This document shows positions 23,253 through 34,572 of a stretch of 64,000 bases of DNA, one piece after another; within the stretch, counting starts at the first letter, position 1; every line of letters starts with the position of its first letter. The notes beneath the pieces were generated by a model. That model was not told the DNA's origin and did no database searches. It was given only the letters and a program-made list of their open reading frames with translations. Position numbers and translations under genes: made by a program. The stretch comes from Harmonia axyridis (lineage: Eukaryota > Arthropoda > Insecta > Coleoptera > Coccinellidae). The DNA lies in assembly GCF_914767665.1 (NCBI RefSeq), contig NC_059502.1:27856812-27920811 (forward strand), read 5' to 3'.

Positions 23253-25131
23253 ATATTATTTGAAGATTTTGGAGTGAGTAGTCTACTGACTTCACTTCGT
23301 TCTCAGGCTCTGATGAAAAAGTTCAATTATGAATGAAGCTAATAATTATAAGTGATAAATATACACACAACAAATTATGCGCTATAATTATTATTTCCTG
23401 CTGTCTCACAAAGTATAGATAAGCTGAGGTGGCATTTCAATGATCATATTACATCCCATGGTTTCTTGAATCCAGAAGTCCCTTGAATGTTGTTTGTTGC
23501 TTGAAATAATTCTTCGAATTTTTTAATGTTTTCTGTACAAATATATTCTTACAATTTCATCAGAACTAAGAACAGCATTGTCAGCATGACATGGCATATG
23601 ACATTTTCAAATTAATGATCTGAATGAGATCTAATCAATATATAAAAGCAGTTTCATCATATTGAAAAATAGATTTATTTGTGAACAAATCACAATGATA
23701 AAACTGTTTTTATTGTAAAAGAACTGTGATGACGAGAGAAAGCGTATACAAGTAAATACTTCTACATCATGATTACGAGATGACCACACTGGATTTTTGA
23801 TATTACAAAATTTAAAATTGAAAGGTTAGCATACTAGATTCTTCTCTAAAGGTAAATAAAAAAAAGAGTTGCATACAATGTTGAAAAGTTTGTTATATAG
23901 GTTAGTAGGAATAATGTTCAACAAGGTGGAAGCATAAATAGGCTCCATTGAGTAAATGATATTTTTACTTGGGTTATGATATTTCTTTGTGCAGGATTGT
24001 ACACTTAATGTAATTTTCCAAGAAAAAGGACAAAAAGAAGAATGAGGAATAATCGTTTTCGTCGGAAATAGTATCAACTACACGAAGAACTCAGCTATTA
24101 ACCCCATAATGGAACTCGTATACGATAAATTCCAAGGGAGAACAAATTAATAATGGTGTCACTCGATCAATATAAATCATCCCCGACGAACACCAAGGTC
24201 CACCAGAAAATTAATTAATTCTGCAAGTGGAGGTCAACGTAAAACGGACACTCGAAACTCCGAATGATAGCTGACCCTTCAGACGGTTGATAAATTGTTT
24301 CCATCAATTGATAAGACTTGTTGGACAGTAAAAATCCGGCATTAGGCCACCTCAGTTTTCGTTATTTACTGGGCTCGAGAGTAACAAATGATTTTACAGT
24401 TTATCTCGTCTGACACTCATATGAAGCGGCCCGATTCACATTCAGAGCACGATAAAATGAAAGGACGCAGAAAGAATAGAAGGGTTATGTGGTTGTTCGT
24501 TGGCAGATTGTTGGGACAAACGATGTATTCATTGTAGTTGATCCGGAATATTAGCCAATGAAATGCAATATAACTATTTTCAACGGAAATATATATCGGT
24601 GGAATAAATTAAATGATCAAAATAAAATTCGAAATTTTTGGCGTTTTAAAAATGATTGTATTTTCGATAAAAATGGTCGTATTTCAAATTAAAAAAAATT
24701 TTTTGAAGCTTGAAGTTTATAATTTAAAGATTTCATGATGAAAAAATTTTTTAAGTAACGTATACCGCTCAATCCTAATAATGAATACTCTATCTAAAAT
24801 TTCTGAGAAATTTTGTCAGTTTTTATTTTTGGCCTACAGACTTGGAATTTTTTTTCTCTAATTCTGTGGTTATTCCGTTCATTCTTCCACATCTTGTAGA
24901 ACAAAATCGTGCGAGAATATATCAGAAACGCACAGTTTTCATGGTTATATTTTATTATTCTATGTTGGTACTCCGAACTTTCCGCCACGGCTTCATCTGT
25001 CAAATCATCAATTTGCCTCAAAGAAATCAGTTCTGCCAACCAACATTTTTCAATGCAAAAATCACTAAAATATATTTATGGAAATTTTTCATTAATTTCA
25101 ATGAAAATGCAATGAATTAGAGAAAATAATG
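23253..25131. other. Intron, nothing firmly recognised
   Basis: This is non-coding sequence. Short open frames (for example 23826-24077 minus, 24842-25120 plus) lack any motif I can name. No repeat boundary was seen. Confidence 0.4.
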
Positions 25132-25253
25132 TATAATACTCGTACAGAAGGCTCATTTTACCACTCGTTCATTCCAAAACTCGCCACTTCGTGGCTCGTT
25201 TTTGAATTTTGAACTCGTGGAAGAATATCAATGCCTTCTGCACTTGTATTATA
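25132..25253. repeat. 122-base foldback (MITE-like)
   Basis: The sequence is a long imperfect palindrome. TATAATAC...CAGAAGGC at the left pairs with GCCTTCTG...GTATTATA at the right. Further in, ACTCGTTCA pairs with TGAACTCGT and CAAAACTCG with CTCGTTTTTG. The centre is CCACTTCGTGG. Nearly the whole length can form one hairpin. No coding capacity. Confidence 0.75.
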
Positions 25254-26671
25254 AATAACTATTTCCAACTTAGCCACTATTAGGATGCGATAACTTGTTC
25301 ATTCAGCTTCAATATCCTTTTTTCAAAATTTCTATGCGAACACTACTCGCTGAAATATCGAACTTTGAATTGAAAAGGACCTTTTTGTCTTTAACCATCA
25401 ATATCTCACCAATCAATGATTGCACAGAAAATTGAAGGGATGTTTTGAAATCTTGAATGAATTCTCTACAAGAAGTAGTGATTGCATTTTCGGGAAAAAA
25501 ATTTTTTCGTTTTCTACATTAATTTGAAAAGTGGATAAAAAACGGCTTTCGTAGGCTTTTTGGATAATCAAGCGCTGAATTGAAAATATCGAAAAAACCA
25601 TCAATGTTGAGTAAGTGTTTTACAGTTCAATATCACCACAAAAATCCCAGAGAATACCAATACAATCCATGAGGCGGTTTTTCTGTTTCATTCGATCGAA
25701 TTTTCAAAAAATTAAAGGATCACGACCTCTAACCATGTTAGGAAATCAAGAATCAGCCACTTTTTTTTGTTGGCCCAGTACCTAGAGTAAATATTGGCGA
25801 AGCTTATCCGAGAGAAGTTTTTTTCATATGGAATTTTTGATTTGTTTAGTATCTTTTTCTGAAGTTGAAGAAATTAAAAAAAAATTGTCGTTTTTCAATA
25901 AATTAGAATTAGAACCTTTACAATTCTCTTCACGCCACTTACATTTTTTCGGAAAGTTTCTAGGTGGCATCCCGTGTCAAATAAACGAAACGGAATTCTC
26001 AGTGAAAATTAGGATTTCCACCGAAAAGGTGCAATTTGGCTAGAGTGAGGATAGCAAGAACAATTATGTGATGGTTATTTTAAACCAATGAAGCAATTGA
26101 TATAAGCATTATTTTACAGAAGACAAGGGATCAAAATATATTGCCGTCCAGAAACCAAAAGCATAGGGGAAGGTAGATTCGGCAACGGAAATGCAAAAAA
26201 ACGATGAATTTGAAATTCGTCATTTTATAAGAGTTCGGCGCGAAATGGCGGAAGCGCATGGGTCCCTGAATTTCAATATCCCCGGGCCCGCAATTCCTGT
26301 CGACGGCTCTGAATATCTTGTCTATATTTGAGAAGTCGATCAAAATCATTTTCTTGGTAGAAAATTCATGAATCTGCGCTATTTAAAAATGAAAATATAT
26401 TAGATGTCGGCTTATAGCGTTTTTCTTCGATGTCCGAACGCTAGACACCTTGTCCATATTTAAGTCACGACTGATATAGGTTAGCATAATAGAGGAAATT
26501 TTTGTTGGTACCTACTGGGTCAAGTGTTTTTTTTTATGAAAGATAGATTCCAGTAAATCATATCATGTTCAGTTTCCAAAATATTGTAGGACAAAAAAAG
26601 TTCGAAAAATTTCACATATTTCATAAATATATGTAAATTTATTAAAAAAAAAACTCAGGCGCAAGAAAGTA
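25254..26671. other. Intron, nothing firmly recognised
   Basis: This is AT-rich sequence with short open frames at 25828-26043 (plus) and 26131-26349 (minus) that carry no motif I recognise. The stretch around 26220-26300 is locally GC-richer. Confidence 0.4.
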
Positions 26672-27170
26672 TAAGGGGTAGGGAAAATAAATCTATTATT
26701 TTTGCATGAAGAACAAGGCGTCAATTACCATAGTTAGAATGATTCAATTTTGCACTGTTTCGTTCGATAACTACAGTTCCAAGTTAATAGTTGTGCCTTA
26801 GGGAAGCAGCTCTTCGTAGATAATTCCCTGCCAATCTCACTAAAGACGCAGCAAAACTTTCCTGGCCGTTTCGATGGCTCCCGCGTTTCGTCCACGACCG
26901 TTTTTGCTTGACGTTGTCGTAAATGATCCACTTTTGATCATCATTTACCAATCGTTTCAAAAATGGGGCGATATGGTTGTGATTTTACAGTGATTCGCAG
27001 TGGAAATTCGGTCCATGCGTTTTTTTGCCTTAACTCGCGTGGTCCCATACATCTAGCATCTTCTTGAGATAAGCCTTATGCACACGGTTTACTGTGCAAT
27101 TTTTAGCTCTTGAGCGATCGAAACAGGACTCGACAATGTCCATGTTTTTTTCGATATTTTCGACAATTGG
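26672..27170 (-). pseudogene. Mariner relict
   Basis: Read with several frameshifts on the minus strand, the sequence gives IAQELKIA (HTH), YDNVKQKRSWTKRG (the region after the first catalytic Asp) and DWQGIIYEELLP. These are landmarks of mariner DD34D transposases. Stops and shifts are frequent, and the C-terminal third is missing. The left flank TATAAGG...TGCATGAA is shared with the relict at 9784-10080. Confidence 0.6.
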
Positions 27171-27501
27171 CTTCGACGAAACCAAAATTGCACGTGATTG
27201 GCTATTACAGTATCAGGTCCATAACCACTATTTACATTTTCAGCCGCCTGGCTTGTATTTTTGCCTTTAACTAAGAAAAACTATAAAATATAGTGTATTT
27301 TATTTTTGCTAGTGTCCATCTTCGTGGCGCGCTGAAACTCAACTGAGTCAACTAATCATAATTCTGTTAGAGGGTTTTGTAGTACGAAATGCCAATTTGA
27401 TCTCGGCCATTTGCAAGACTCTCTCATTTCTTATTCGCTGTCTCCAGGAGATTTCGCATGAACTTCTAAGATCGTGTCTTTCCAATGCTATCTTCTACCT
27501 C
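27171..27501. other. Intron, nothing recognised
   Basis: I see no gene or repeat that I can support here. Confidence 0.4.
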
Positions 27502-27831
27502 TACAGGGTGTTCCAAATTCGATGCTCACTGAAGCCATCTCGAGAACTGGAGAGAAATATCTCCCCAATCTTTTTTTTTCCAAATATTATGATATCAGAA
27601 AGCAGATCATATAAGTATCTTGATTCGTTCTCGAGTTACAGGGCGTTACTGAATAATAACTGTTTCAAATATTTCGCTATAACTTAGTTTCTCTACGAAA
27701 TATTTGAAAAATTAAATTTTTCAGTAATTTTTATGGTTTATATGATACTCATGACAGATCTTAGCATTTAATTACATTTTTAGATATATGGAGGAGAGTT
27801 CTTTAAATGGGACATCCTATATTTTTCAACA
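27502..27831. repeat. MITE-like element with ACAGGGTG end
   Basis: TACAGGGTGTTCC at the left and its approximate complement GGGACATCCTATA at the right could be the inverted ends of a 330-base non-autonomous element. The ACAGGGTG word recurs at several other places (17613, 44724, 44923, 45031 and, reversed, 28790, 45221 and 52294). The class is unknown. Confidence 0.4.
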
Positions 27832-28423
27832 CAGATTTTTAGCAGTAGATTTTTCGAAAAGCATCGAGTTATAGGTTTTTCTTAACTTCCTTCCGTTAGT
27901 TAGTTTTTCGATTTAATTTTTTTTATGGGACAAGTTATGTTTTTTTTTTTGTTTCTGGATTTCATTCATTATCAGCCTTTTTTCCGAGATTTCTTTGTGC
28001 CACCATAAAGTACAATCCCTTAAATCATTCGCGGCACTGTCTTCAGTAACCCTTTGATGAATTTTGTCAAATCGAATCACCTTGCATACACAATTCATAA
28101 AAAGAGTATTTTATCAATCGTATAAAGACATTAATCATACTCAATTTTCAGTGTGCCTGCAGCAGTGGTATACCAGGGTATATCCGAACATACATTTTTC
28201 AGCAGACACATTCATTTCGTCGTACACATGTACCCGAATCCAATTTTTTGGGTTGTCCTAAAGAGAATAACAACGGCCTTGTTTCAACGCGTATGCCGCT
28301 TTCATAACTACAAACAGGTGTTGATTAATGTGAAACTCCGAACGCACTCTTCTTCCTGCGGTTGTTATGTAGCCCTTTTGGCATTCATATCAACTTTTTC
28401 GAAAGTGACTATATGGTATATTA
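27832..28423. other. Intron, nothing recognised
   Basis: Short overlapping open frames at 28064-28434 lack motifs. No repeat boundary was seen. Confidence 0.4.
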
Positions 28424-28600
28424 TGATAAGATAAGATAATTTTATTGTGCTATTTACAACCAATCTACATGTTTGTTTACACTCGTCAAAATAAAATGAA
28501 TATTAACATATGAACGAATCAAACAATGAGAAATATAGGAAAAAACTCATAAAATGGAGAGAACAAACATATAAATATTGTACAAATATATATACACATA
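28424..28600 (-). repeat. Possible LINE 3' tail
   Basis: On the minus strand the sequence ends AATAAAATTATC followed by a (TTATC)n run at 28424-28437, the usual appearance of a LINE 3' UTR and tail. No coding part was recognised, so the source family is unknown. Confidence 0.35.
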
Positions 28601-28608
28601 TAACATAT

Positions 28609-28872
28609 AGGTACCGGGTTTTTCACCATAATTTGACCCCCCCTTTAACTTTGTTACTAAAAGAGGTACAAAAAATGTTTTCTACAAAAGTTTCACAAAA
28701 CCGACTAGTGTTTTTCAAAGTGATTTCACAGAACGAAATATATACAGAGTGGGCAACATATTGATAGAAACTTCATTTTTTCAAATGGAATACCCTGTAT
28801 ATTTTTCCATATTTGACTAGCTCTTTTTCCCCTGATTTCAAATACAGTCCATTCAGGAATTATTGACATCGA
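28609..28872 (+). repeat. Dispersed repeat, single-arm copy
   Basis: It runs from GGTACCGGGTTTTTCACC through AACTTTGTTACTAAAAGAGG and AGAGTGGGCAACATATTGAT to CATTCAGGAATTATTGACAT. The same landmarks, reversed, bound the copy at 44365-44912. This copy lacks the internal hairpin present there. Confidence 0.65.
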
Positions 28873-29114
28873 AGCAGGCCGTGAACGTCTAGTCGCGGCA
28901 TTATTTCTAGTTACAAAAATATCACTAAAAATTGCTATGGTTCATCATAGAAATAACCAGTTAATTATTTGCATCATTTTTGTATCCGAAAGATCCTGAA
29001 TTTTCGGAATTACGATTATTACGAAGGGACGCATACAGTCATGATTTCATAAATTGAAATTCAGATTATATAACGTAAAAATATAGTGAAATGCTATCTC
29101 ATTTCAATGGAGAG
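28873..29114. other. Short spacer before the retrotransposon array
   Basis: Nothing recognised. It ends at the (TAA)n tract that carries the truncated Dong-like copy. Confidence 0.4.

Positions 29115-29166
<52 letters not shown>
29115..29166 (+). repeat. (TAA)n microsatellite, Dong-like insertion site
   Basis: About 17 uninterrupted TAA units lead directly into the coding sequence of the truncated retrotransposon. In one frame they translate as poly-isoleucine, which is an artefact and not part of a protein. Confidence 0.9.
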
Positions 29167-29169
<3 letters not shown>

Positions 29170-30440
29170 CAGATATGGAAAACCTGCAACGCAAAATGAG
29201 AACCTTGATGACGAAAGCACACAAGCACCATCCGAAAAGTAGCATTGAGAGGACGACACTGCCGAGGAATAAAGGAGGCAGAGGTCTGCTAGACATCATG
29301 GAACTTGCCAATGGTCAAATTGAATGCCTACGAACATACTTCAAAGACAAATCAGGCACGTCAGAGATCTACAAAGTACTGTGTGAAGCAGACGAATCAA
29401 CACCTTTGCAACTGCACAAGGAGCAATTGTCATACAACCACCAGACAATCCAAGAAAAAATGCAAAGATGGAGAGAAAAGCCCCTACATGGACGACATTT
29501 CAACGAGGTGAACCAGGATCATGTCGACATTGAAGCGTCGAACTATTGGCTCACATCAGGTGCGATGTATCCAGAAACGGAAGGATTTCTTTTAGCCATC
29601 CAAGATCAAGTGATCTCAACAAGAAATTACTGCAAGCATATCATAAAGGATCGAACTATTACTGACGATCGATGCCGTTATGGGTGTCCAACGAATGAGA
29701 CAATCCAACATATCACGGGAGGATGTCAAATGTTTGCAGGAAATGAATATAAAGAGAGACACGATGCAGTAGGAAAGATTCTACACCAAGAAATGGCAAC
29801 TAAATTAACACTAATTCATTCTGAAAAAGTGCCATACTACAAATACCGACCGGAAACCATCCTGGAAAACGAACGCTATAAACTGTACTGGGATCGTACA
29901 GTTTTGACTGATAAAACAGTCCCTCACAACAGGCCAGATATATTGCTAGTTGATAAACATCAAAAGGCAGCAATACTCATCGACGTAGCAATACCCAATA
30001 ACAACAACATGCGTCAAAAAGAGGTCGAAAAAATTTCAAAATATAGGGACCTCGAATTTCAGATAAAGCGCCAGTGGGGAATGATATCAACGAGAACTAT
30101 TCCAATTATCATCTCAACAACAGGAATAGTACCCAAAAATCTCAAGAGAAATATCAAGGAACTAGGTCTTAGTGAGTATATATGTAATATAATGCAAAAA
30201 GCTGTTCTTTTAGGTACTGCAAGGACGGTGAGAAAATTCCTAGGAAGCGAAGGACAGGTCCAAGGATCACGTGTGAGAGGACCAGAAGTTCGACGAGAAC
30301 CAGGGGGACCACAACGACCGGACACGACCGAGCTCTGCCCTTCTGATATTTTAAATATCTGGGATTGAGTGAATGTTCCTCTTAGCGAGGAGTGAGAAGC
30401 CGACGGCGAGGAGAAATCCTACGCGTATAGGCAAAAGTCG
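29167..30440 (+). pseudogene. 5'-truncated Dong/R4-type retrotransposon
   Basis: This is the C-terminal 400 residues of the same protein as the two full-length copies, starting at KTDMENLQRKMR and ending at 30368, followed by the standard 3' UTR. It keeps the zinc-knuckle (CRYGC, H, GGCQ) and the restriction-like endonuclease (RPDILLVD, ILIDVAIP, KYRDLEFQIKRQW) but has no polymerase. The body is uninterrupted. At DNA level it is much closer to the copy at 34637-38753 than to the one at 30456-34572 (for example CTGCAACGCAAAATGAGAAC and the codons for GQIECLRTYFKDKSG). The truncation joins directly to (TAA)n, as expected from incomplete target-primed reverse transcription. Confidence 0.88.
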
Positions 30441-30455
30441 AAATAATAATAATAA
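30441..30455 (+). repeat. (TAA)n between array members 1 and 2
   Basis: Four to five TAA units separate the end of the truncated copy (GCAAAAGTCG) from the start of the first full-length copy (GGGGTAGCGGTAGG). Confidence 0.85.
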
Positions 30456-30692
30456 GGGGTAGCGGTAGGAAATCCCTAGCGATTCACCTATCAGGAGAGT
30501 TGAATCGACTCCTGCCCACCGCAGATTCCAGGAGCTCCCTGACCCGGGAAGCTGTAACCTGTCGAAGGGTCCCTGTCCAGGGTAACGGACGAAGCCGTGT
30601 GGAAAGCAGCTCAAGAATTCTCCCACCGTAGCTCTGCGGATCGTAAAAAGCGATCAAAGGCCGTCTCCCCCACGACACGGAGGAACCCATGA
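30456..30692 (+). promoter_or_regulatory. Structured 5' leader of copy A
   Basis: Several short complementary segments predict hairpins: CAGGAG with CTCCTG, AGCTCCC with GGGAAGCT, CCCTG with CAGGG, and ACGG with CCGT. The first hairpin seen in copy B (9 pairs, AGGTGAATC with GATTCACCT) is damaged here because the left arm reads AGGAAATCC. The leader is otherwise near-identical to copy B. Non-LTR elements of related types carry HDV-like ribozymes at this position. I could not thread that fold by eye, so the function is open. Confidence 0.5.
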
Positions 30693-33600
30693 ATGATGGT
30701 GAATTTAAGGAATCGAAATATAGAGCCGCTGCCTGAGGTTCGTCAGGGCGTGTCTGGAGCCGGCGCTGGACATGACAGTATGCGGGACGTCGGTGACAGA
30801 GTGCTAAGGAGACGGGCGTCTGTCGAACAAAATGCTACGCCTCCACAATCTCAACATTCTAGGAGAAGAATAACACGAGTTTCTCCGACCGCTGAAGGTG
30901 CTGCGCAGGATCCCCAACCAGCACTCACCCAAGCAGGTCTACCAAGAAGACGCATGAAATGGACAAGTTCGATAAATGAAACGATCATGCGCATATACTA
31001 TGAAGTAACTAATATGGAAGAGGATAAAATAGGCTACCGGCAAAAGCTGTTTGCAGAATTCCACAGAAACTATCCCGAACTTCAAGTTTCTGAACAAAGA
31101 GTAGCCGACCAATACCGGGTCATATTGAGAAATAAACTTGTACCCGATGAGAGACTTAACACCATAAAAAATGAAGTCCAACTGAGGCTACAGAATAGGA
31201 ACCTCACTAACAACGAAGTGACAATTGAAGAAAACTACGATTGTGCTGAAAACCAACACAACATCAATGCACAAATTAATACTGAGGAACAAAACAGCGG
31301 AGATTTGCCACTAGTAAGAGATGAGCAATGGCGGAATATACAAACTGCGACTATGGAAAACCGAGAAGAAAGTCGAAGAGATCTATTAGAGCAATTATCT
31401 GTTACAATGAATAGATATTTCATAGAATTCGAGGGTACTGATCCTCTTAAACGACCAATTCTTCCTAGACTGAAGACATCGAAAAAACTATCACATATTC
31501 TGCACATAATGAACAAAGAGATAATTCCACCGTTTTTTTCGAATGACCAAAACCTAGAGTCATTGCATTTAATTACCTACTGTGCAGCCTCTACAATATC
31601 AGCAGTGCTCGGTGTGAAGCCAAAACCTAGAAGTGAGCAACCAGCACAGAAAAAACAGCATAACAAACCACATTGGCAAAATAGGCTAGAAGCAAAAGTA
31701 CATAGCCTCCGACAAGATATAGGAAGGTTAACACAATTTGAAAAAGGTTCTCCGTCGAGAAAACTACAGAAAATAGTGGATGCAATTATGGATCGCCATA
31801 GGCGACATGCAAACTACGACGCCAACAATGAAAGTGCTCAAGAAACTCTAGATACACTCAAACAAAAATTAAGTGTATACTCTGAACGACTGAGAAGATA
31901 CAATGAGAGCTATAAACGAAAACATGAAAATATGATTTTTGAAAACTCCGAAAAGAACTTTTATAGAATGCTTAATGAACAAACGTCAACTAAATTAGTG
32001 AGTCCTCCAAGCGCCGAAGATATGGAGAGTTTTTGGACCGATCAACTGTCAACACCAACTCCTTTTAACTCCAAAGCATTTTGGATAAGAAGAGAGGAGA
32101 AATCATGTGAGACCATAGAAAGTATGCCACATAGTGTAATAACGTCTGAAGAACTACAGGAAATATTGAAGAACACTCACAATTGGAAATCTCCAGGCCC
32201 AGATGGAATTCACAACTTCTGGTTGAAGAAGTTTTGGTGTCTGCACGGCAGGCTAGTCGAATATATAAATAACATAATACATAATCCAACAGAAATGCCA
32301 ACATTTTTAACAACAGGTATCACTTACCTAATACCGAAGGATTTTCAAAACACTATGGATCCATCAAAATATAGACCTATAACATGCCTACCAACAATAT
32401 ACAAAATCATCACATCATGTTTAGCATCTCGTATCTACAAACATTGCGAGAAAAATAAAATAATAACAACACAGCAGAAAGGATGTTCCAAGAATGCACA
32501 AGGATCGAAGGAACAGCTGGTAATAGATTCCATCATATGCAACCAAGCCTTCAAGAAACATAGAAACCTTTTCATGACTTATTTTGATTATAAGAAGGCT
32601 TTCGACTCACTTCCACATGGCTGGCTGAAGAAAATTTTGGAGATATACAAGATCGATCCAATTATAACCAATTTTCTAAAGCTTGCAATGGACAATTGGA
32701 AAACGAACATCGAGCTATCCACGGCAAACATAAAAACCAAACTGATTCCAATTAAGAAGGGAATTTTCCAAGGTGACTCCTTGAGCCCTTTATGGTTCTG
32801 CTTGGCGCTGAACCCACTCTCTAAACAGCTAAACGCTACTGAAAAGGGTTTCAACATTAAAGGAAATAATAATACCACCACCCTTAATCATTTGCTGTAC
32901 ATGGATGATTTGAAACTGATAACAGGCAATAAGAACCACCTAGAAATTATGGTCAAACTAGTGGAACATTTTTCGAAAGATGTAGGTATGGAATTCGGAT
33001 TGGACAAATGTCGTACTCTCAGCGTAGTGAGAGGAAGAATACAAGATGAACCGATCACTCTCGCAAATGGACAGCAAATAGAATCAATGAAGTCGGATGA
33101 TCTTTATAAATATCTTGGAATGAAACAGAATCGACGAATCAACCACCAAAGAATGAAGCAAGACTTAACGACTGAGTTCATTAGGAGAACCAAAAAAATC
33201 TTAAAAACAAACCTCAACAGCAGGAACATGACGAGAGCCATCAACACATATGCATGTTCAATTCTAACATACTCATTCGGTATAGTTCCATGGAGCAAAA
33301 CAGACATCGAAAACTTGCAACGTAAAATGAGAACGTTGATGACAAAAGCAAACAAGCACCATCCGAAAAGCAGCATTGAGAGGACTACACTGCCGAGAAA
33401 TAAAGGAGGCAGGGGTCTTACGGACATCATGGAACTTGCTAGTGGGCAGATAGAAAGCCTACGGGAATACTTCAGAGATCAAGCAAGTACATCAGAGTTC
33501 TACAAAATACTGTGTGAAGCAGACGAATCTACACCTTTACAACTTCACAAGGAGCAATTTTCATACAACCACCAGACAAACCAAGAAAAACTGGATAGAT

Positions 33601-34499
33601 GGAGAGAGAAGCCCCTGCATGGAAGACATTTCAACGAGGTGAACCAGGATCATGTCGACATTGAAGCGTCGAACTATTGGCTCACATCAGGTGCAATGTA
33701 CCCAGAAACAGAAGGTTTTCTTTTAGCCATCCAAGATCAAGTGATCTCAACTAGAAATTACTGCAGGCATATCATAAAGGATCGAACTATTACCGACGAT
33801 CGATGCCGATATGGGTGTCCAACAAATGAGACAATACAACATATCACGGGTGGATGTCAGATGTTTGCAGGAAATGAATATAAAGAGAGACACGATGCAG
33901 TAGGGAAGATATTACACCAAGAAATGGCAACTAAATTAACACTAATTCAATCTGAAAAAGTACCATACTACAAGTACCGACCGGAGACCATCCTGGAAAA
34001 CGAACGCTATAAACTGTACTGGGATCGTACAGTTTTGACTGATAAAACAGTCCCTCACAACAGGCCAGATATATTGCTAGTTGATAAACATCAAAAGGCA
34101 GCTATACTCATCGACGTAGCAATACCTAATAACAACAACATGCGTCAAAAAGAGGTCGAAAAAATTTCAAAATATAGGGACCTCGAATTTCAGATAAAGC
34201 GCCAGTGGGGAATGATATCAACGAGAACTATTCCAATTATCATCTCAACAACAGGAATAGTACCCAAAAATCTCAAGAGAAATATCAAGCAACTAGGGCT
34301 TAGTGAGTATATATGTAATGTAATGCAAAAAGCTGTTCTTTTAGGTACTGCAAGGACGGTGAGAAAATTCCTAGGAAGCGAAGGACAGGTCCAAGGATCG
34401 CGTGTAAGAGGACCAGAAGTCCGACGACAACCAGGGGGACCACAAGGACCGGACACGACCGAGCTCTACCCTTCTGATATTTTAAATATCTGGGATTGA
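30693..34499 (+). CDS. Dong/R4-type reverse transcriptase-endonuclease, copy A
   Basis: This 1268-residue protein nicks its target DNA and copies its own RNA at the nick. In order: a basic low-complexity N-terminus (residues 1-85); a likely Myb/HTH DNA-binding region (about 86-155, RRRMKWTSSINETIMRIYYE); a helical linker; the reverse transcriptase (about 495-790) with SPGPDGI, YRPITCLPTIYKI, FDYKKAFDSLPH, GDSLSPLWFCLALNPL and catalytic LLYMDDLKL (near 736); the thumb; a Cys/His knuckle (about 1036-1056); and a PD-(D/E)xK-like nuclease (RPDILLVD about 1122, then DVAIP and KYRDLEFQIKRQW). The start chosen is the first of two consecutive ATGs right after the leader. The frame is fully intact. 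Confidence 0.92.
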   Translation: MMVNLRNRNIEPLPEVRQGVSGAGAGHDSMRDVGDRVLRRRASVEQNATPPQSQHSRRRITRVSPTAEGAAQDPQPALTQAGLPRRRMKWTSSINETIMRIYYEVTNMEEDKIGYRQKLFAEFHRNYPELQVSEQRVADQYRVILRNKLVPDERLNTIKNEVQLRLQNRNLTNNEVTIEENYDCAENQHNINAQINTEEQNSGDLPLVRDEQWRNIQTATMENREESRRDLLEQLSVTMNRYFIEFEGTDPLKRPILPRLKTSKKLSHILHIMNKEIIPPFFSNDQNLESLHLITYCAASTISAVLGVKPKPRSEQPAQKKQHNKPHWQNRLEAKVHSLRQDIGRLTQFEKGSPSRKLQKIVDAIMDRHRRHANYDANNESAQETLDTLKQKLSVYSERLRRYNESYKRKHENMIFENSEKNFYRMLNEQTSTKLVSPPSAEDMESFWTDQLSTPTPFNSKAFWIRREEKSCETIESMPHSVITSEELQEILKNTHNWKSPGPDGIHNFWLKKFWCLHGRLVEYINNIIHNPTEMPTFLTTGITYLIPKDFQNTMDPSKYRPITCLPTIYKIITSCLASRIYKHCEKNKIITTQQKGCSKNAQGSKEQLVIDSIICNQAFKKHRNLFMTYFDYKKAFDSLPHGWLKKILEIYKIDPIITNFLKLAMDNWKTNIELSTANIKTKLIPIKKGIFQGDSLSPLWFCLALNPLSKQLNATEKGFNIKGNNNTTTLNHLLYMDDLKLITGNKNHLEIMVKLVEHFSKDVGMEFGLDKCRTLSVVRGRIQDEPITLANGQQIESMKSDDLYKYLGMKQNRRINHQRMKQDLTTEFIRRTKKILKTNLNSRNMTRAINTYACSILTYSFGIVPWSKTDIENLQRKMRTLMTKANKHHPKSSIERTTLPRNKGGRGLTDIMELASGQIESLREYFRDQASTSEFYKILCEADESTPLQLHKEQFSYNHQTNQEKLDRWREKPLHGRHFNEVNQDHVDIEASNYWLTSGAMYPETEGFLLAIQDQVISTRNYCRHIIKDRTITDDRCRYGCPTNETIQHITGGCQMFAGNEYKERHDAVGKILHQEMATKLTLIQSEKVPYYKYRPETILENERYKLYWDRTVLTDKTVPHNRPDILLVDKHQKAAILIDVAIPNNNNMRQKEVEKISKYRDLEFQIKRQWGMISTRTIPIIISTTGIVPKNLKRNIKQLGLSEYICNVMQKAVLLGTARTVRKFLGSEGQVQGSRVRGPEVRRQPGGPQGPDTTELYPSDILNIWD

Positions 34500-34572
34500 G
34501 TGAATGTTCCTCTTAGCGAGGAGTGAGAAGCCGACGGCGAGGAGAAATCCTACGCGTATAGGCAAAAGTCGG

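Larger units (their letters stand above)
30456..34572 (+). mobile_element. Full-length Dong/R4-type non-LTR retrotransposon, copy A
   Basis: The element consists of a 5' leader of 237 bases, a single open frame (30693-34499) and a 3' UTR of about 70 bases ending GGCAAAAGTCGG. It is bounded by (TAA)n on both sides. A single ORF with a YMDD polymerase and a C-terminal restriction-like endonuclease places it in the R4/Dong clade. The Bombyx element Dong is known to insert in TAA repeats. The coding frame has no stop or shift, so this copy could be recently active. Confidence 0.9.

Noticed and set aside
29091..29166. Poly-isoleucine N-terminus preceding the truncated retrotransposon protein
   Set aside because: It is the translation of the (TAA)n microsatellite and not a protein domain.
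30939..34456. Several open frames of 80-110 codons on the minus strand inside the Dong-like copies
   Set aside because: They mirror the long plus-strand frame, recur at equivalent places in both copies and show no motifs of their own.
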